DNA from: Cyclina sinensis
Lineage: Eukaryota; Mollusca; Bivalvia; Venerida; Veneridae
DNA length: 64,000 nucleotides
Direction: 5' to 3'
Assembly: GCA_012932295.1 (NCBI GenBank)
Contig: JAAONU010000011.1
Location: 42,658,352 to 42,722,351, forward strand
The position numbers and the translations under genes are program-made. The notes beneath the pieces are model-generated. The model had not been told where the DNA came from. It worked only from the letters and a program-made list of their open reading frames with translations, and searched no databases. This document shows positions 12,001-22,556 of this stretch, in pieces (the first letter of the stretch is position 1; every line of letters begins with the position of its first letter).

Positions 12001-15000
12001 AATCACTTAAAAGTGTATGTTTTTCTCCTAAGGAACAAAGGGATTAAACCTGATTACAATTTGCAGGATTAAATTTGTTAAATAATTTTGCTTACCTTGT
12101 TTGTCATTGGGATTCTTTGATTCACTAAGACTAGGTGTACTTTGACTATTAGTAACTAAAGTTGTTGGTCTTATAGATTGAGGTTGTATAGTTGTTGGCT
12201 TAACATCTCTATAGGAAGAGAAAAAATAACCATCTTGGAAAAGAAACATTTATTCAACAATCCTATTTGGCAAAAAATAATTGTAATTAAACAACATTCC
12301 TATTGACCAAAGGCAAAAGTAAACAACAATCCCAATTTAAACAAATATTATAAAAAGTATCAACAAAGATAACCTTATAGAGAGTTGTTTAAAAGTGTTG
12401 ATAACTCTTTACTTTTATTAATACACAACTTACACAACTAAGAAATGGGACAAATTTTAGAAGAGTTAAATTAATCTTTCCTGAAAACATTGATAACATT
12501 TTCTTAAATGCCAATAAGGTACACCTATGAAATGCTTACGGCTCACATATAAAGTTGGAGGCAGCAGTCCTCACCTGACCAGGAAGACACCTTGGAGAGC
12601 ACGAGCAATCTGGAACATTAAACAGTTTAGACAATTAGTGGGATTTATTGATAATTTATTTACCTTACGCTAATTACATTAGCATTTGTATAGGAAAACT
12701 AACAGGACAAATTTGACATAGCATTTTCCCCCAAAAATATCTTAGACTTAATGGTGAACTTATCCCGTTTCCCATATATCATGACAGATTTTGAAACTCT
12801 GCTAAGATAGACTTTTATGGTCCAAGTAAATGAAACTATCTTAAGCAATGGTATGACAACTAACTCACCTGGCAGGAGCTCTTCAGTGTCGCCGCATGGT
12901 TTGTCAGCGGTTATACAGACATCATCCTTTGAAGCTAAATAGAACAGGGGTTTACCACGCGGATTGCATTTGTCGGTTTCAGTATTGCAATAAGCAATAG
13001 CATGATGATTCGGTGTTGTATTTCTGACGACCACTATTGATTGGTCTTTTAAACACGTGTCGAAACAGTTAACAAACCTAAACTGGTGATAACCGTCTGG
13101 ACATGGTACAGAGAATATCTGTACAGTATTTGGATGGTCGCTATCATATTGCACCACATTTCTAAATCCTGAAAAGAATGAACCAATAACTTGAGCTTTC
13201 TCAAAAGCATAACAAACATACAATGTAAAATGTTGAATCAAATATAATTAGCCCTTCTTAAATCTTTTCTGCTGATTAAAAAGTAATTTATTGGCGCAGC
13301 GCATGAGCAGGGCGTTTGTTTGTGTGGTACCGTTTAAAATCCCTGGAAGTGACTGTTATGTGCTATTGTTACTGTCGACATTTTTAAAAAGGGGTCATCG
13401 GCGTGAACTGTGAAGTTCAATGATGCACATAGATGCAAAGAATATCAATAATACCGCTTTAACACATTACTGTAGTTTTCTTATGCTATAATAAATTGAT
13501 GAATCAATATAATTGAACATTTTTGTACATGGAAAGGTGACTGACCACAGTGTAAGCAATAAATATTTTCTGTACTGTCTATATTACATGTGAGTATTCA
13601 GATATTACTGCAAAGCTTGTCTTTACTATTTTAGCGAAGGCTATTTTGCTGTTTCTAAAGTTTTTCCGATTTTCACCAGGAAATTGAAAGTTCTGCAGTG
13701 ACCATGAAAGCAAGTCTTGATTTGAGTATATATATATATCTTTTTTTCAAATGCATTTTTTTCATCTAACGCTGTTTACAAATCTTCGGATATCTAAAGC
13801 CATTTGTGTAATGTTATCCTGCTGATTATGTTTATGTTAATATCATTGTTTTCTTGTTCTGTAATGTAACAGCAAAATGCAGATGTTCAAAACGCATGAC
13901 TGACTTTGAATTCAAAAATGTAAAAAGCATTAACAAACCATACTTAGAGTGCAAAATCAGTTTAGTTTTTTGGTAAATCTATATCTACTTCTCTATTAAC
14001 AATTAGGTTTAAATAATATTATCTTTCAGTTAGTCTAATTTTTTTGTTCTTCAAAACAGGTGGCTCCAATTTCAGATTAAAATGAAAGGTTTAGAATAGG
14101 GGGATATATTAAAGCACTGTTAGATCACATTCGCAACAAATCATGTTTGTAACAGACTTTATTTTACAAATGTAATCACATTCGAAATTGGTAAAAATAT
14201 GTCACAAATATGTTTGTCTGACAAAAGAACATATGTAACAAGTCGAGTCCTTGAGTGTTCAGTTAGTTAATAGTAATAGAAAAATTATATATCTGCCATT
14301 AGTACCACTTCAAGTTATCATCACCATTGTCGTTATTACTACCTACTACTATTCCGCTAGTTGAATCCGTACAGTCACTTAGATTTACTCAGTAGCTGGA
14401 GTCGCCGGTTCGAGTCTTTACAAGAGGTTTTTTTTCGCCATCCTAAGCAATTTCAAGTTAAGTAAATATTAAAAAGTTGGTATGCACTGGGGGTCTGTAA
14501 GGGCGGTCCCGTTGGCCGTGTGTCTGTGTTGAGTGGGGGGTCGACCTTGTAATGTGGCCAGTGCCATTTACTTATCTGCCATCATTAATGTTAAGTTTGT
14601 AAGGTAGTACTTTGCTGAATATTTGTGCAGAAACAAACAACGTGATGGACTGACGAACAGGGGGAAGGACGTATCGGCGACTATATGCTTTAAGACTTTA
14701 GGATCAAAATAGCTATGAATGTTAACAAAAAGGAAATTACAAGTGACATATGATCATCTTGCTTTCGTAAAGTTTTATTCCCATATAACAAATAAAGGTA
14801 TTGGCCCAACTTTTAATAACAATAATTACTAAAAACTTGTGACAAATGTGTTATTATTGTAAACCGGCACTTTTGTCTTCCTTTTTCTGCAAGGAAAGTA
14901 TCCTACGGCAAATGTGATTGTATGTCACATCAAAAATTGGCATCGAACACATTCATCATGTTACACATGTGCTTGATTTCTGTTACACATTTGTAACACC

Positions 15001-15515
15001 TGTTATGCATGTGATCACATTTGGAACAGGTATTACACATATGATTCATTACAAATGTGGTCTAATAGGAGCAGAGTCATTGTTTCTTTTTTATAATAAC
15101 ATACATAAATGTGAAAAAATAAGATATTTTGAATCATTAAATCTAAAGTGAAAGACATATAATAACCAATGTACCTACTGTTTTCACATTTTGGTATCTC
15201 CGCACATATATGTAAGGTATATCCATTCCCATTAATGCAGAAGTAGTTTTCCTTCGGACAGACATCAGCAAAACAGAAGGTGTAAAACAAGTCCTTTTTT
15301 TTGTCATTCAAATGACACTCAAGTAATGGGTGCGCAGAACAGTCATCTGGTAAGTTAAGTACTGCGGCCTCTCCTACTTTCTTTGTAAAGCTCGACTGAA
15401 TTAGATCACCTTTGTCTGAATTTTCAACTAGCTGTCTTTGAAGGTCTAGACAAACAGCGCGGCTTGGTAATTCAAGGATGACAATGAGTTGAATGTAAAA
15501 GGCAAATACCATCAT
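5994..15515 (-). CDS. Gene A: type I membrane protein with cysteine-rich ectodomain (six exons placed; 3' exons not found)
   Basis: Family not recognised. Exons, all minus strand with GT-AG borders: 15515-15175, 13161-12869, 12609-12540, 12208-12096, 6440-6372, 6029-5994; end phases 2, 1, 2, 1, 1, 1. Two in-frame ATGs start exon 1, followed by a hydrophobic signal-peptide core (FAFYIQLIVILEL). Exons 1-3 encode about 235 residues with many cysteines in two blocks and a conserved RNTT N-glycosylation site. Exon 4 is a short Ser/Thr/Pro/Gln stalk. Exons 5-6 encode the membrane helix (FVGGIVGAVFGIILLAG, then VIAIVWFCC) and a KHR stop-transfer. The splice pattern matches gene B at 30-40 kb: exons 2 and 3 have equal length and phases agree throughout. 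Presumably a surface receptor or adhesion molecule; that is inference. The cytoplasmic exons, expected below 5994, were not identified. A LINE and a MITE lie there, so the gene may be broken or merely have diverged short exons. Confidence 0.8.
6372..6440 (-). CDS. Gene A exon 5: transmembrane segment, first part
   Basis: 69 bp, acceptor TTCACAG|AA and donor GGAG|GTAGAA, phase 1 at both ends. Encodes ENDSSTFVGGIVGAVFGII then LLAGG. Gene B exon 5 has the matching NSSTVVIVLVVFACVIG. Both transmembrane segments are split over two exons at the same phase. Confidence 0.85.
6600..7265. repeat. mollusc-type tandem repeat in gene A intron 4
   Basis: Units of about 130 bp share a GAT-AATTTGGAACAAA block, a CCTTAC block, a TACATATTTGTATTGAGT-CA block and CTATATAAG. 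Units lie near 6850, 6950 and 7075, with a diverged tail ending in GGATGGACGGGATG. A preceding piece (AAGTTCATGCAAGGAACATTCC, 6743-6765) matches the repeat around 4100. Noncoding. Confidence 0.6.
7751..7844 (+). pseudogene. possible fossil helix-turn-helix of a Tc1/mariner-type transposase
   Basis: The frame reads LTEADR, a stop (TGA), then HIDRVVEQGPSHREVREVL and DVHHT. It resembles the N-terminal homeodomain-like DNA-binding helix-turn-helix of Tc1/Pax-type transposases. Only about 30 codons are visible and nothing recognisable follows, so it would be a fragment. Could be chance. Confidence 0.3.
7870..9640. other. gene A intron 4, no feature recognised
   Basis: AT-rich. A 74-codon hydrophobic minus-strand frame at 8352-8576 has no recognisable motif, no start context and no splice relation to gene A, so I do not call it. 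Confidence 0.4.
9840..11900. mobile_element. large diverged inverted-repeat unit enclosing a tandem array
   Basis: Flanks 9840-10320 and 11400-11900 both carry many copies of a motif family around GTGCTAGCAC, ACGACATT and AAATTCGAAT. GTGCTAGCAC is itself palindromic, and the flanks are broadly complementary in orientation. Between them (10370-11150) lie about five units of roughly 150 bp: GTAACTACRCTTGGTAA, CTGTGAAGTTTC, GGTTATGGAGATATG, GTGTTCAAATTTGGA, AATCAAGACC. No coding frame. A non-autonomous foldback element loaded with a satellite-like core, within gene A intron 4, is the simplest reading. Confidence 0.5.
10370..11150. repeat. tandem repeat, about 150-bp unit, roughly five units
   Basis: Units recognised by TATGGAGATATGCC-TATGTGTTCAAATTTGGACAAAT near 10480, 10620, 10735, 10885 and 11030, with the linking CCGGAACACATCAATAATAC block. 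Sequence divergence between units is high, so the array is old. Noncoding. Confidence 0.7.
12096..12208 (-). CDS. Gene A exon 4: Ser/Thr/Pro-rich stalk
   Basis: 113 bp, acceptor CTATAG|A and donor CAAG|GTAAGC, phases 2 and 1. The peptide is rich in Thr, Ser, Pro and Gln without cysteine (PTTIQPQSIRPTTL...), as in a short O-glycosylated stalk between ectodomain and membrane. The equivalent exon of gene B is 110 bp. Confidence 0.8.
12540..12609 (-). CDS. Gene A exon 3: DCSC motif exon
   Basis: 70 bp, acceptor TTCCAG|AT and donor GAGCC|GTAAGC, phases 1 and 2. Encodes DCSCSPRCLPGQVR then about nine residues to a final cysteine. Gene B has an exon of the same length with DCSCVEGCPEGQVR. Too short for an ORF listing and found by homology to gene B. 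Confidence 0.85.
12869..13161 (-). CDS. Gene A exon 2: second cysteine-rich block
   Basis: Spans the acceptor GGATTTAG|A to the donor CCAG|GTGAGT, 293 bp, phases 2 and 1. Conserved with gene B exon 2 over its whole length: YD...P.TVQ..SV.CPDGY, NCF..C.KDQ.IVV.RNTT..HHA.A.CN, KCNPRG..FYL, DD.C...DKPC.DTE..LPG. More than half the residues are identical by eye. The RNTT is a predicted N-glycosylation site in both proteins. Confidence 0.9.
14114..15072. mobile_element. foldback element in gene A intron 1
   Basis: Outer arms are inverted: left from 14114 (TTAGATCACATT then AACAAATCATG) and right ending at 15072, whose complement reads TTAGACCACATTTG then AATGAATCATAT. Both arms contain irregular copies of TGTAACA, ACAAATGTG and ATGTGATCACAT, themselves near-palindromic. 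No transposase frame. A non-autonomous inverted-repeat transposon of unknown superfamily; no clean target duplication seen. Confidence 0.55.
14355..14425 (+). repeat. very degenerate tRNA-derived SINE head
   Basis: A box-B-like GGTTCGAGTC sits about 35 bases after an ACTCAGTAG block. The tRNA fold is largely lost. It lies inside the 14.1-15.1 kb foldback element. Low support. Confidence 0.25.
15175..15515 (-). CDS. Gene A exon 1: signal peptide and first cysteine-rich block
   Basis: Starts at ATG 15515 (a second ATG follows directly). After the signal peptide the segment aligns with gene B exon 1: QRQL / QQQL, then SFT..VGE, then a conserved CHLN...FCF.DVC.KENY.CI.GNG.T.HIC core. The donor is AG|GTACAT after CENSR, phase 2. 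The reading runs on past the donor by chance. Confidence 0.85.
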
Positions 15516-15529
15516 CTTCCTACGAATAA

Positions 15530-16600
15530 CTGTAAATTAAAATAAAAAACACAAATGTTATTAATATAGTGTAAAGAAAATGTGATACATGCAAAGTGGC
15601 AGTTATTAACCGTGCAAAATAAATACCGATGAAAGATAACTTAAATTTGCTAGTATTATCTCGTTAACAATTGGATTTTAACTACATTAAAACTCGTTGT
15701 AATATTCAGCTTAATATTAAACTATGTACCTATTTTCCATTATAGCACTTCAAACTGATTACGTTACCTGTTACTACCTATGTTGATTTATTTCATGATT
15801 GCGAAATAAACGCATATCGAAAATTATTTAGATGCGGTCATAGGTAATAGTATCACTGATCATAAAACCTCAATAAAAGAAAAACTTAATTTATACTAAT
15901 ATATACCTTCAAAATGTATTTCATCAATTTTTCGTAGTACCACAATCTTTGTTAATTTAGTAAAAATATTGACAATGTTGTAAACGTGTCTGAGTAAAAA
16001 TCCTTCAAATTTATACATATTTGGTGTTACTATTATATTACTGTCTAAACAGTAGTTTGCGTTAATATTTGAAATGTAAATAATAGATCATCATTTTTAC
16101 CCACTTAAGTCCCTTTACTTATATTGTTTGTTTGTGCTTCGCGTTGAAATCTTTTTTTTCAGAATATCTTACTTTTATTTCACCATGTGTGTTAGTGATG
16201 TCAGGAAATTCCATTTTGTGTCAAGTTTTTTTTTCAATGGCTATTGGAACACACTTCCAGATAATTAACTAATGAAAACATTCATAACAAAAGTCATTCG
16301 GGATATTTCGAAAAGCAATCAAGTGCAGCACAACAAAGGTTATGGGTAGAAAACACTCTAATATATGTAAAAACGATCTATATATCAGTGCATTAAATTG
16401 TTTTTAAGTTGGTACATTGTTACAATGGTGATCTTTTACGTACTTACTATTTTCTAACAATAAAAAATGCAAAACTTTAGAAAAAAAACGTCACCTCAGT
16501 GATGTTCCTGGTTTTCCATATGAAATACACCTTGTAGATATTTTAGTAAAAAGGGGTTATATCAGCTCAGTGATACTGTCACCTGAGGGTGCGTATTTGG
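15530..16600. other. upstream flank of gene A, no feature recognised
   Basis: Would contain the promoter and any 5' UTR exon of gene A. I see no TATA box at a convincing distance and no SINE or coding exon. Confidence 0.35.
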
Positions 16601-16610
16601 GTAAAACATA

Positions 16611-18059
16611 CACAATGCCTTCTAAGTGTTACAATTTACTCATTGACACTGCTATTGTGCATACTGGTATAGTCATTAAGCATGCTGGCACATTCACCAC
16701 ACTTGTTGACAATGACACCATGCTTGCAGGAAGTTAAAACTTATGGGCTGTTTAGACCCTGATGTCTATATCATAGTTTCATTTGGCTGAACGACAGATT
16801 AATGTAGGTTAATGATATATTTCAACATGCCGGGACTGTATATCAGCACTGATATTTCAACATCGCTCTGTTACAATGCTCCCAGAACCAAATACATGAT
16901 GTGGCTACACAATGTGAAAGATGTAATCAGCCACTAAGCAAGTTGAAAGTAAGCATAATCAATAGTAGGATGCTACGTACGTCATCGCGCACCTGTTTTA
17001 TGCTCTCTCACGGATCAACAATCCGTCGCTTGAAAAATAAAACGGTCTTTTTTCAATAAGGAATCTGTAGAGTAACAAAAAATCATTCAGCATGCATTCA
17101 GAAAAAACTTGCACCCATTTTCAGGCCTAAACTAGAATTTTACATTATAAAAATTCTTTACGTAAATACTAAGCACACCAGCCAATCTTCGGTGCACAAC
17201 ATGATTTTTTGTAACAGATTTCTTATTGAAAAAGACCATTTTACCTTTCAAGCGATGGATTGTTAACAAAAAAAGGTCAGCGGGAGAGCACAAAACAGGT
17301 GCGCAATGACGTAGTATCCTACCATTGTAATGGTCGTATGCAAAACAATAATATAATGTCAACTGAAAAATTGCACGTCACATTATGATACCAGAGGGCG
17401 ATAGTTCGTAGTTTTCACGAAAGATAACGGAAATCTCCGGCCTATGGCGAAACTGTTGCCTAAACAAATCACGGAGGCACCGTGGTCCAGGGGTAGAGCG
17501 CAGGGCTCCGGATCTGGAGGTCGCGGGATTGAATCCCGTCAGAGGCGAGATTCTCTCACGATCTTCACATCCCTCCACGCTGCGCGAATACTGGTATGGA
17601 ACCCAGGAAGCAATCATCGAGCGTGATGAATCTAAGTTGTAAGAACTTGTATCGCAATCGATGTAAAATAAATGAGTCTAAACTAACAAATCATTTCCCA
17701 TCAGTCAGATCTCTATACATATACGGACATCCGCGATATCTTTCCGACAAACAATATTTCAAATTACGGAAAAACACGACTGCTTGAACATAGCATCCCC
17801 TGTTGTCAAAATGTGACTCACAGTTTTGAATTTGAGCCAAGATAGCCACGGCATGATGAAATGTACCATCTGTCATTCAGTCAAATGAAAATATGATATA
17901 GGCATCATGGCCTAAACAAACAAAAACAAGTTGCAACTTCCAGCAAGCATGGTATCATTGTCAACAAGCGTGATGAAAGTGCCAGCATGCATAATGACTG
18001 TACCCATAAACACTTTAGCAGTGTCATTGAATAAATTGTAACAGTAGGCAGGCATTGTG
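16611..18059. mobile_element. nested foldback element (1,449 bp) with TA flanks
   Basis: Starts CACAATGCCT at 16611 and ends with the inverted AGGCAGGCATTGTG at 18059, with TA outside both ends. Outer arms 16611-16850 and about 17810-18059 are inverted copies (shared GACACTGCTA, CATGCTGGCAC, GTTGACAATGA, CATGCTTGC). An inner inverted pair, 16976-17110 and 17185-17340, shares GCGCACCTGTTTT and ATTTCTTATTGAAAAAG. The right arm contains a SINE at 17455-17640. No transposase frame. The inner-arm sequence recurs at 55690-55835 and 60895-61020. Confidence 0.65.
17455..17640 (+). repeat. tRNA-derived SINE
   Basis: Head with A-box-like GTGGTCCAGGGGTAGAGC and B-box-like GGGATTGAATCCC, separated by a CTCC-GGATCT-GGAG stem-loop. 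The 6-base loop shows it is tRNA-derived and not a functional tRNA. A non-tRNA body (TGGTATGGAACCCAGGAAGC) follows. Inserted in the foldback element 16611-18059. Confidence 0.65.
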
Positions 18060-18289
18060 TAATTTTAACTTAAAGGGGCTGTGCTCCAGATGACAAAAAA
18101 AGAAAGTTTTCTTGTATTATAAATTTCTTGTAATATTTATGACTAATACTTAAAAAATGACTTACTGACAAAAAATAAGTCAAATAATTACATTATAAAT
18201 TGATTTTTTTCCCTTTCAAAGTGCTATACCGTAACGCGACGGTATAACTTTATTGTATAAGAATTAAAGTAAATATCTGTAATATCACA

Positions 18290-18395
18290 TGCGGCGATGG
18301 TGTTGAAAGTAAAAGCGTTGGAATTATTTTGTTAACATGAGGGTCCAGAGTTCAAATCAGGCTGGAGCGAAAATATTTTTTTTTATTCTATTTTG
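18290..18395 (+). repeat. degenerate tRNA-derived SINE head
   Basis: GGCGATGGTGTTGAAAGTAAAAGCG is followed, at tRNA spacing, by GGGTCCAGAGTTCAAATCAGG, resembling A and B boxes, then an A/T-rich tail. Weak fold; probably an old SINE. Confidence 0.4.
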
Positions 18396-18399
18396 ACTT

Positions 18400-19108
18400 T
18401 TATAATCAGTTTTGAAGTAAAATATTATGTTGTTATAATCTCACAGCATCTAAATATATAATTTATATAAAAAAAAATTATGTCAAAAATGGAGTACAGC
18501 CTCTTTAAATAACATCCCATAGGTGCATAACCAGGTACGAAAGACATCAAAACATACAGTAAAAATAAAACAGGAAACTTGTTTAAGACACTGCTGAAGA
18601 AACGGAAAAGACAAAAAGGCCATTGTACAATATAGTTCTACCTACGGGATGAAGTTTATAAAACGATACATAAAAGAAGAAGAAAAAACAATATACGATA
18701 GAAAACAGGTATTTGCATTTCCTTTACATTCGCATCTAACCTTATAGTAAAGTATTCAGTAACCAACTTATGATTTTTGCCATGTTTTATTCTTCTCTAA
18801 ATGTATGAATGTCAGCAGTGACTAAACCTGTATACCACAAATACAACAAATAAGTTCACTTTTGTTTCAAAAAGTATTATTGTCTTAATAAACATACTAC
18901 AGGCAAATTTAGTGCAAAATTTGGTTGAGCTGTACAAAGTTATTCTTTTACTGTTATTAAGTTGCTTCGACTTTGTCAGGATTTGTACATTTCTAAAAAA
19001 ATCCGAATAAATTTGAACTTACGTGTATGTAAAAACATGTAGTCAACAGCTTTCAAGCCGCCACATGATAAATCAGATATGAGAGTTCTGCAGCATGAGG
19101 GACAATCT

Positions 19109-19147
<39 letters not shown>

Positions 19148-20640
19148 CATCCAACTTGAACCAGTTTTGTTTTTAGATAGGAAATTCTACTTTTCACTAT
19201 ACAAAATTTAAATCATTTAAATAATGACAGAAAATAAATTAAGATACACTCACTTTTATATAAATCAGGTTCACGCTCAATTAAATACAAGCTTATGTTA
19301 TTCCCCTTTCAAACAGTACATAATTATGTAATAACTGATTGAAATTAACTGGCTGGATCCAATTAGATTGTCCCTCATCCCTCATGCTGGAGAATCATCA
19401 GACACAACATTTTATGTTACAAGGAAATTTATCATAAAACAAAATCTGAAGACAGTTTCAAAGTGTTTTCTAAGTGGTTTCGTTTAAGAAAATTCAACTG
19501 TTTCTACTGTCAAATTATTTAAGCATTCAACACTTTATGACTAATGTATGTCTAGGTAAATAATTGTTACCAAACATTGAAAAACTTAGGAACTTCAATA
19601 ACAAAAACACGCAAGGTGTCTGAAAATGGAAAACGCCATCCCTTTATAAGATTCGAACGCATACTTCGTGTTATAATTCAACGCTTTAGACCTCTGAGCC
19701 AAAAGAATACGCAGAAGTTTTAGGAACACAGGTAGGTGCGCACACGACTTACATTGTAACCGCATTAGACATTCAACATGTGTAAGGTTTATCTATTTTA
19801 ATCGACCTTGGTATAAATATAGAAACCCAAACAGGTTTTGACAAGTGAAAATGTCAATGAAAACGCAAAAAGAGCAGCTTGACAAGATACTGGTAAAATC
19901 TCGAAAATGCAGCCTTCAACATTAATAACAAATACTTTCTTCATAAATGTCACTCTAATTCGCAATGAGTTTGGGTATAAACGTGAGCGCTTATAGCTTT
20001 GGAAATTTGTACTTCCGTTGAACTTCCGAATGAAAAATACTTTAAATTAGAAAAGGCAGTCATGATTCGAAACTTTCTCTCCATAAATGCAATACGAGTA
20101 TAAAAGCTATTTACTGACATGAAGATTCATCATTCAATTTTTGAATTCAGTATTTCAATCACTGCCTGTCAGCATTATTTTAGAACAAAAATCAATTGAT
20201 AAGTTGCGCTGCCAGCACAAACTAAGTAAACCGACATCTTAATTACCATAGTTTCCTTGTTTCTAGATAAAAACTAAACAGCTTTGGCATAAGGAGGCTT
20301 CGGTACGGTTTTGGGGTGTAGATTAAAGAGTCTCTGAACTGAAGTTCGCATTTTTTAAAATCATTTTACTATAGCATTTAAAAACTTTGTCCTCACCTTT
20401 TCTTTTAAGCAATTATTCAGTAAGTCTGATATTGCCTTATATTCTTTAAACTTTACTTATGATGATAGATTTGTAATCCAATCGAAAAATAATACTCACT
20501 ACATTTTATTAAATCACATCTGCATTATCTTCCTATTGAAATACAAAAATGTTTATCAATAAATCTTGCCTCGTATTTACAAAATATCTTATTGAATTAG
20601 AGTAATTTCCAGTTTCAATTTGAAAGCTTGCTATGCGAAT
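18400..20640. other. intergenic, only simple repeats
   Basis: An (ATCT)n microsatellite at about 19106-19130 runs into TATA/TGTG. A minus-strand tRNA-like relic (box-B-like TTCGAATCTTAT on the minus strand) lies near 19630-19715. Otherwise nothing is recognised. Confidence 0.45.
19106..19146. repeat. (ATCT)n microsatellite
   Basis: About six perfect ATCT units, followed by short TA and TG runs. Confidence 0.9.
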
Positions 20641-20713
20641 GCACGGTTGACACTCCCTGTACATAGCACAGTGATCACTGTTGTACATTGTTCACTGGAA
20701 ATAGTCCATCAAA

Positions 20714-20758
20714 ATGCCGAAAACGAAAGTACAATCGCCAACGTCGGGTTCACCACAG
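20714..20758 (+). CDS. possible isolated first coding exon (15 codons)
   Basis: ATG in a good context (ATCAAAATGC), then MPKTKVQSPTSGSPQ, then a consensus donor CAG|GTAATG. No downstream exon was found in the next kilobases, and the peptide is basic and low in information. It could be the start of a lost transposon gene or chance. Confidence 0.25.
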
Positions 20759-20759
20759 G

Positions 20760-21475
20760 TAATGTTTCAACTTATTTCTCCATCATAACTTAATCGATTT
20801 CTCCAAACTAAACAATATTGTGAAGCTAAGTATGTCTGGTTTTAGAGCAGTATTTGCTTTTTTCTGCAAGTTGGGTATATTTTGTGTAATTGGCGATATA
20901 ATGTAGCCTCGTTGTTGACTTATGCGAACAGTGTTGATATTTTCCACTAAATCAAGCTAAAAACGCATTTACTGTATCCAAAAACAATGCCGACTGTTGG
21001 AAATTGGTACCATGTGAAGTTTCATGGTAAAAGAATGTCAACCTTTTGACTCGGATATCGACCAAGTCTGGGACCTTTTTGACTATACCTCGTATATGTA
21101 GTTACTTAGTACGGTTACACAACACATCGTGAACGTATACCCGTACATGTACGTGTAATTAAGCGTACGTGTAGCTGATCGTAAACGTTGAAGCTAAATG
21201 TTTAATAGTCTGTCAAATAAAAATCTCTCAATTCAACATTTCTGAAGTGTCTCTACTCTAAGTCGTCATATAGTTTATACCTGCAAGACGGCGAAAACGG
21301 TTTTATGGAAGACACCTGTTAATGCCGTTTTGTACAAAATGACACTCGTACACAATCTCTTAAGTGTCTGATCAATTATCGACCTGTCTTGTAAGTAGGT
21401 AAGTTTATCTATACTCACACTAGGACATTAAATACCATTCGACGAGTGGGTCAGAAGACTAATAATTTGTATTTG
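20760..21475. other. intergenic, nothing recognised
   Basis: No exon-like frame, repeat or SINE is visible. Confidence 0.4.
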
Positions 21476-21705
21476 TGACCCAAAGAGCAAGATACTGAAG
21501 CATCCACCTGACAGACATCGCCAGGTTCATTAACGTGCCCGGTGTAAATCAACAGTACATGTGAGATTATTCCTGGGTAGAACCAGTACTACATTAATGT
21601 TAGTTGTAGAAGCGGGTGGAGGTGGGGGTGTCGAACCTGCAACCCCTGGATTACGAGTCCAGCGCTTTTACCGGTAGACCACTGATCCGCTCTTTGACCT
21701 GTATT
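21476..21705 (-). repeat. tRNA-derived SINE (minus orientation)
   Basis: Reading the minus strand from about 21693: GAGCGGATCAGTGGTCTACC, then a CTGGACTCGTAATCCAG anticodon arm (CGT, Thr-like), then a GCAGGTTCGACACC T-arm. A body of about 150 bp extends to about 21476. The tRNA 3' acceptor does not close, so it is a SINE and not a tRNA gene. Confidence 0.7.
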
Positions 21706-21729
21706 ATAAATACCGACCGACACTATTCA

Positions 21730-22410
21730 TATTTGTTTGTGATGGTGCTAATATAAAATGATAAAACATAGTTCTCATACTATTGCAATTGTGTATTAGG
21801 CTAAAAAAACGAATTGAATAAATTATTTACCAAATAACTCCGAGTATTCTTCTTTTTCTTCCAATTTGTCCATGATTTAGTCTGGAATGAGAGCATTTCC
21901 AAATAAAACTAATATAATAAAGACTAAACTTTGAAAAAGATGTGGCTATTACACTCCGTACACATGCTACTTAACCCTGATATGATGGAGAAATAAGTTG
22001 AGTAATAAGTCTAAGAATAAGTCTTTAAGAGTTTAATGATTCAAAGAATTTTGCAATACTAAGACTGTCATTTACGTATATTATAGTTAACATAACAAAG
22101 TTGTCTTGAAAATGTCTACAACTGCAATGTGAATATTATTCTGATCTCTTTTAAACTGCCAACATATGCTTACCGGGTAATAGAACGTACTTTTTTGAAG
22201 CGGTGCTAGTTCTGAATTGTATGCTTATAATAATATGTTTTCCTTACTTGCTAATAGCTTTCCTAAATCCTGATAATGCTTTTTCTCTAGAACAAATCAA
22301 ATTTCTGACGTTTTTGTTTGGAAACAGGTATAATTAGACAGATTGGGTTTTTCCACTGCTAAATTTAGCACATTTAACCACCAACAACGAATACCCTGGT
22401 TTCCCGGCGT
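21730..22410. other. intergenic, nothing recognised
   Basis: AT-rich, no exon-like frames. Confidence 0.4.
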
Positions 22411-22556
22411 TTAGAATATAACCTACATTTTCAGCCAATGAAATAGCTGGACGGTAGCCAAAAAGTACTGCACTTAATCATGAAGAATTTTTACTTAATA
22501 CAGTTTTCGCGCGTTTTCTAAGCTCCGCCTTCCACTACCGTAACCATATTTGGAAA

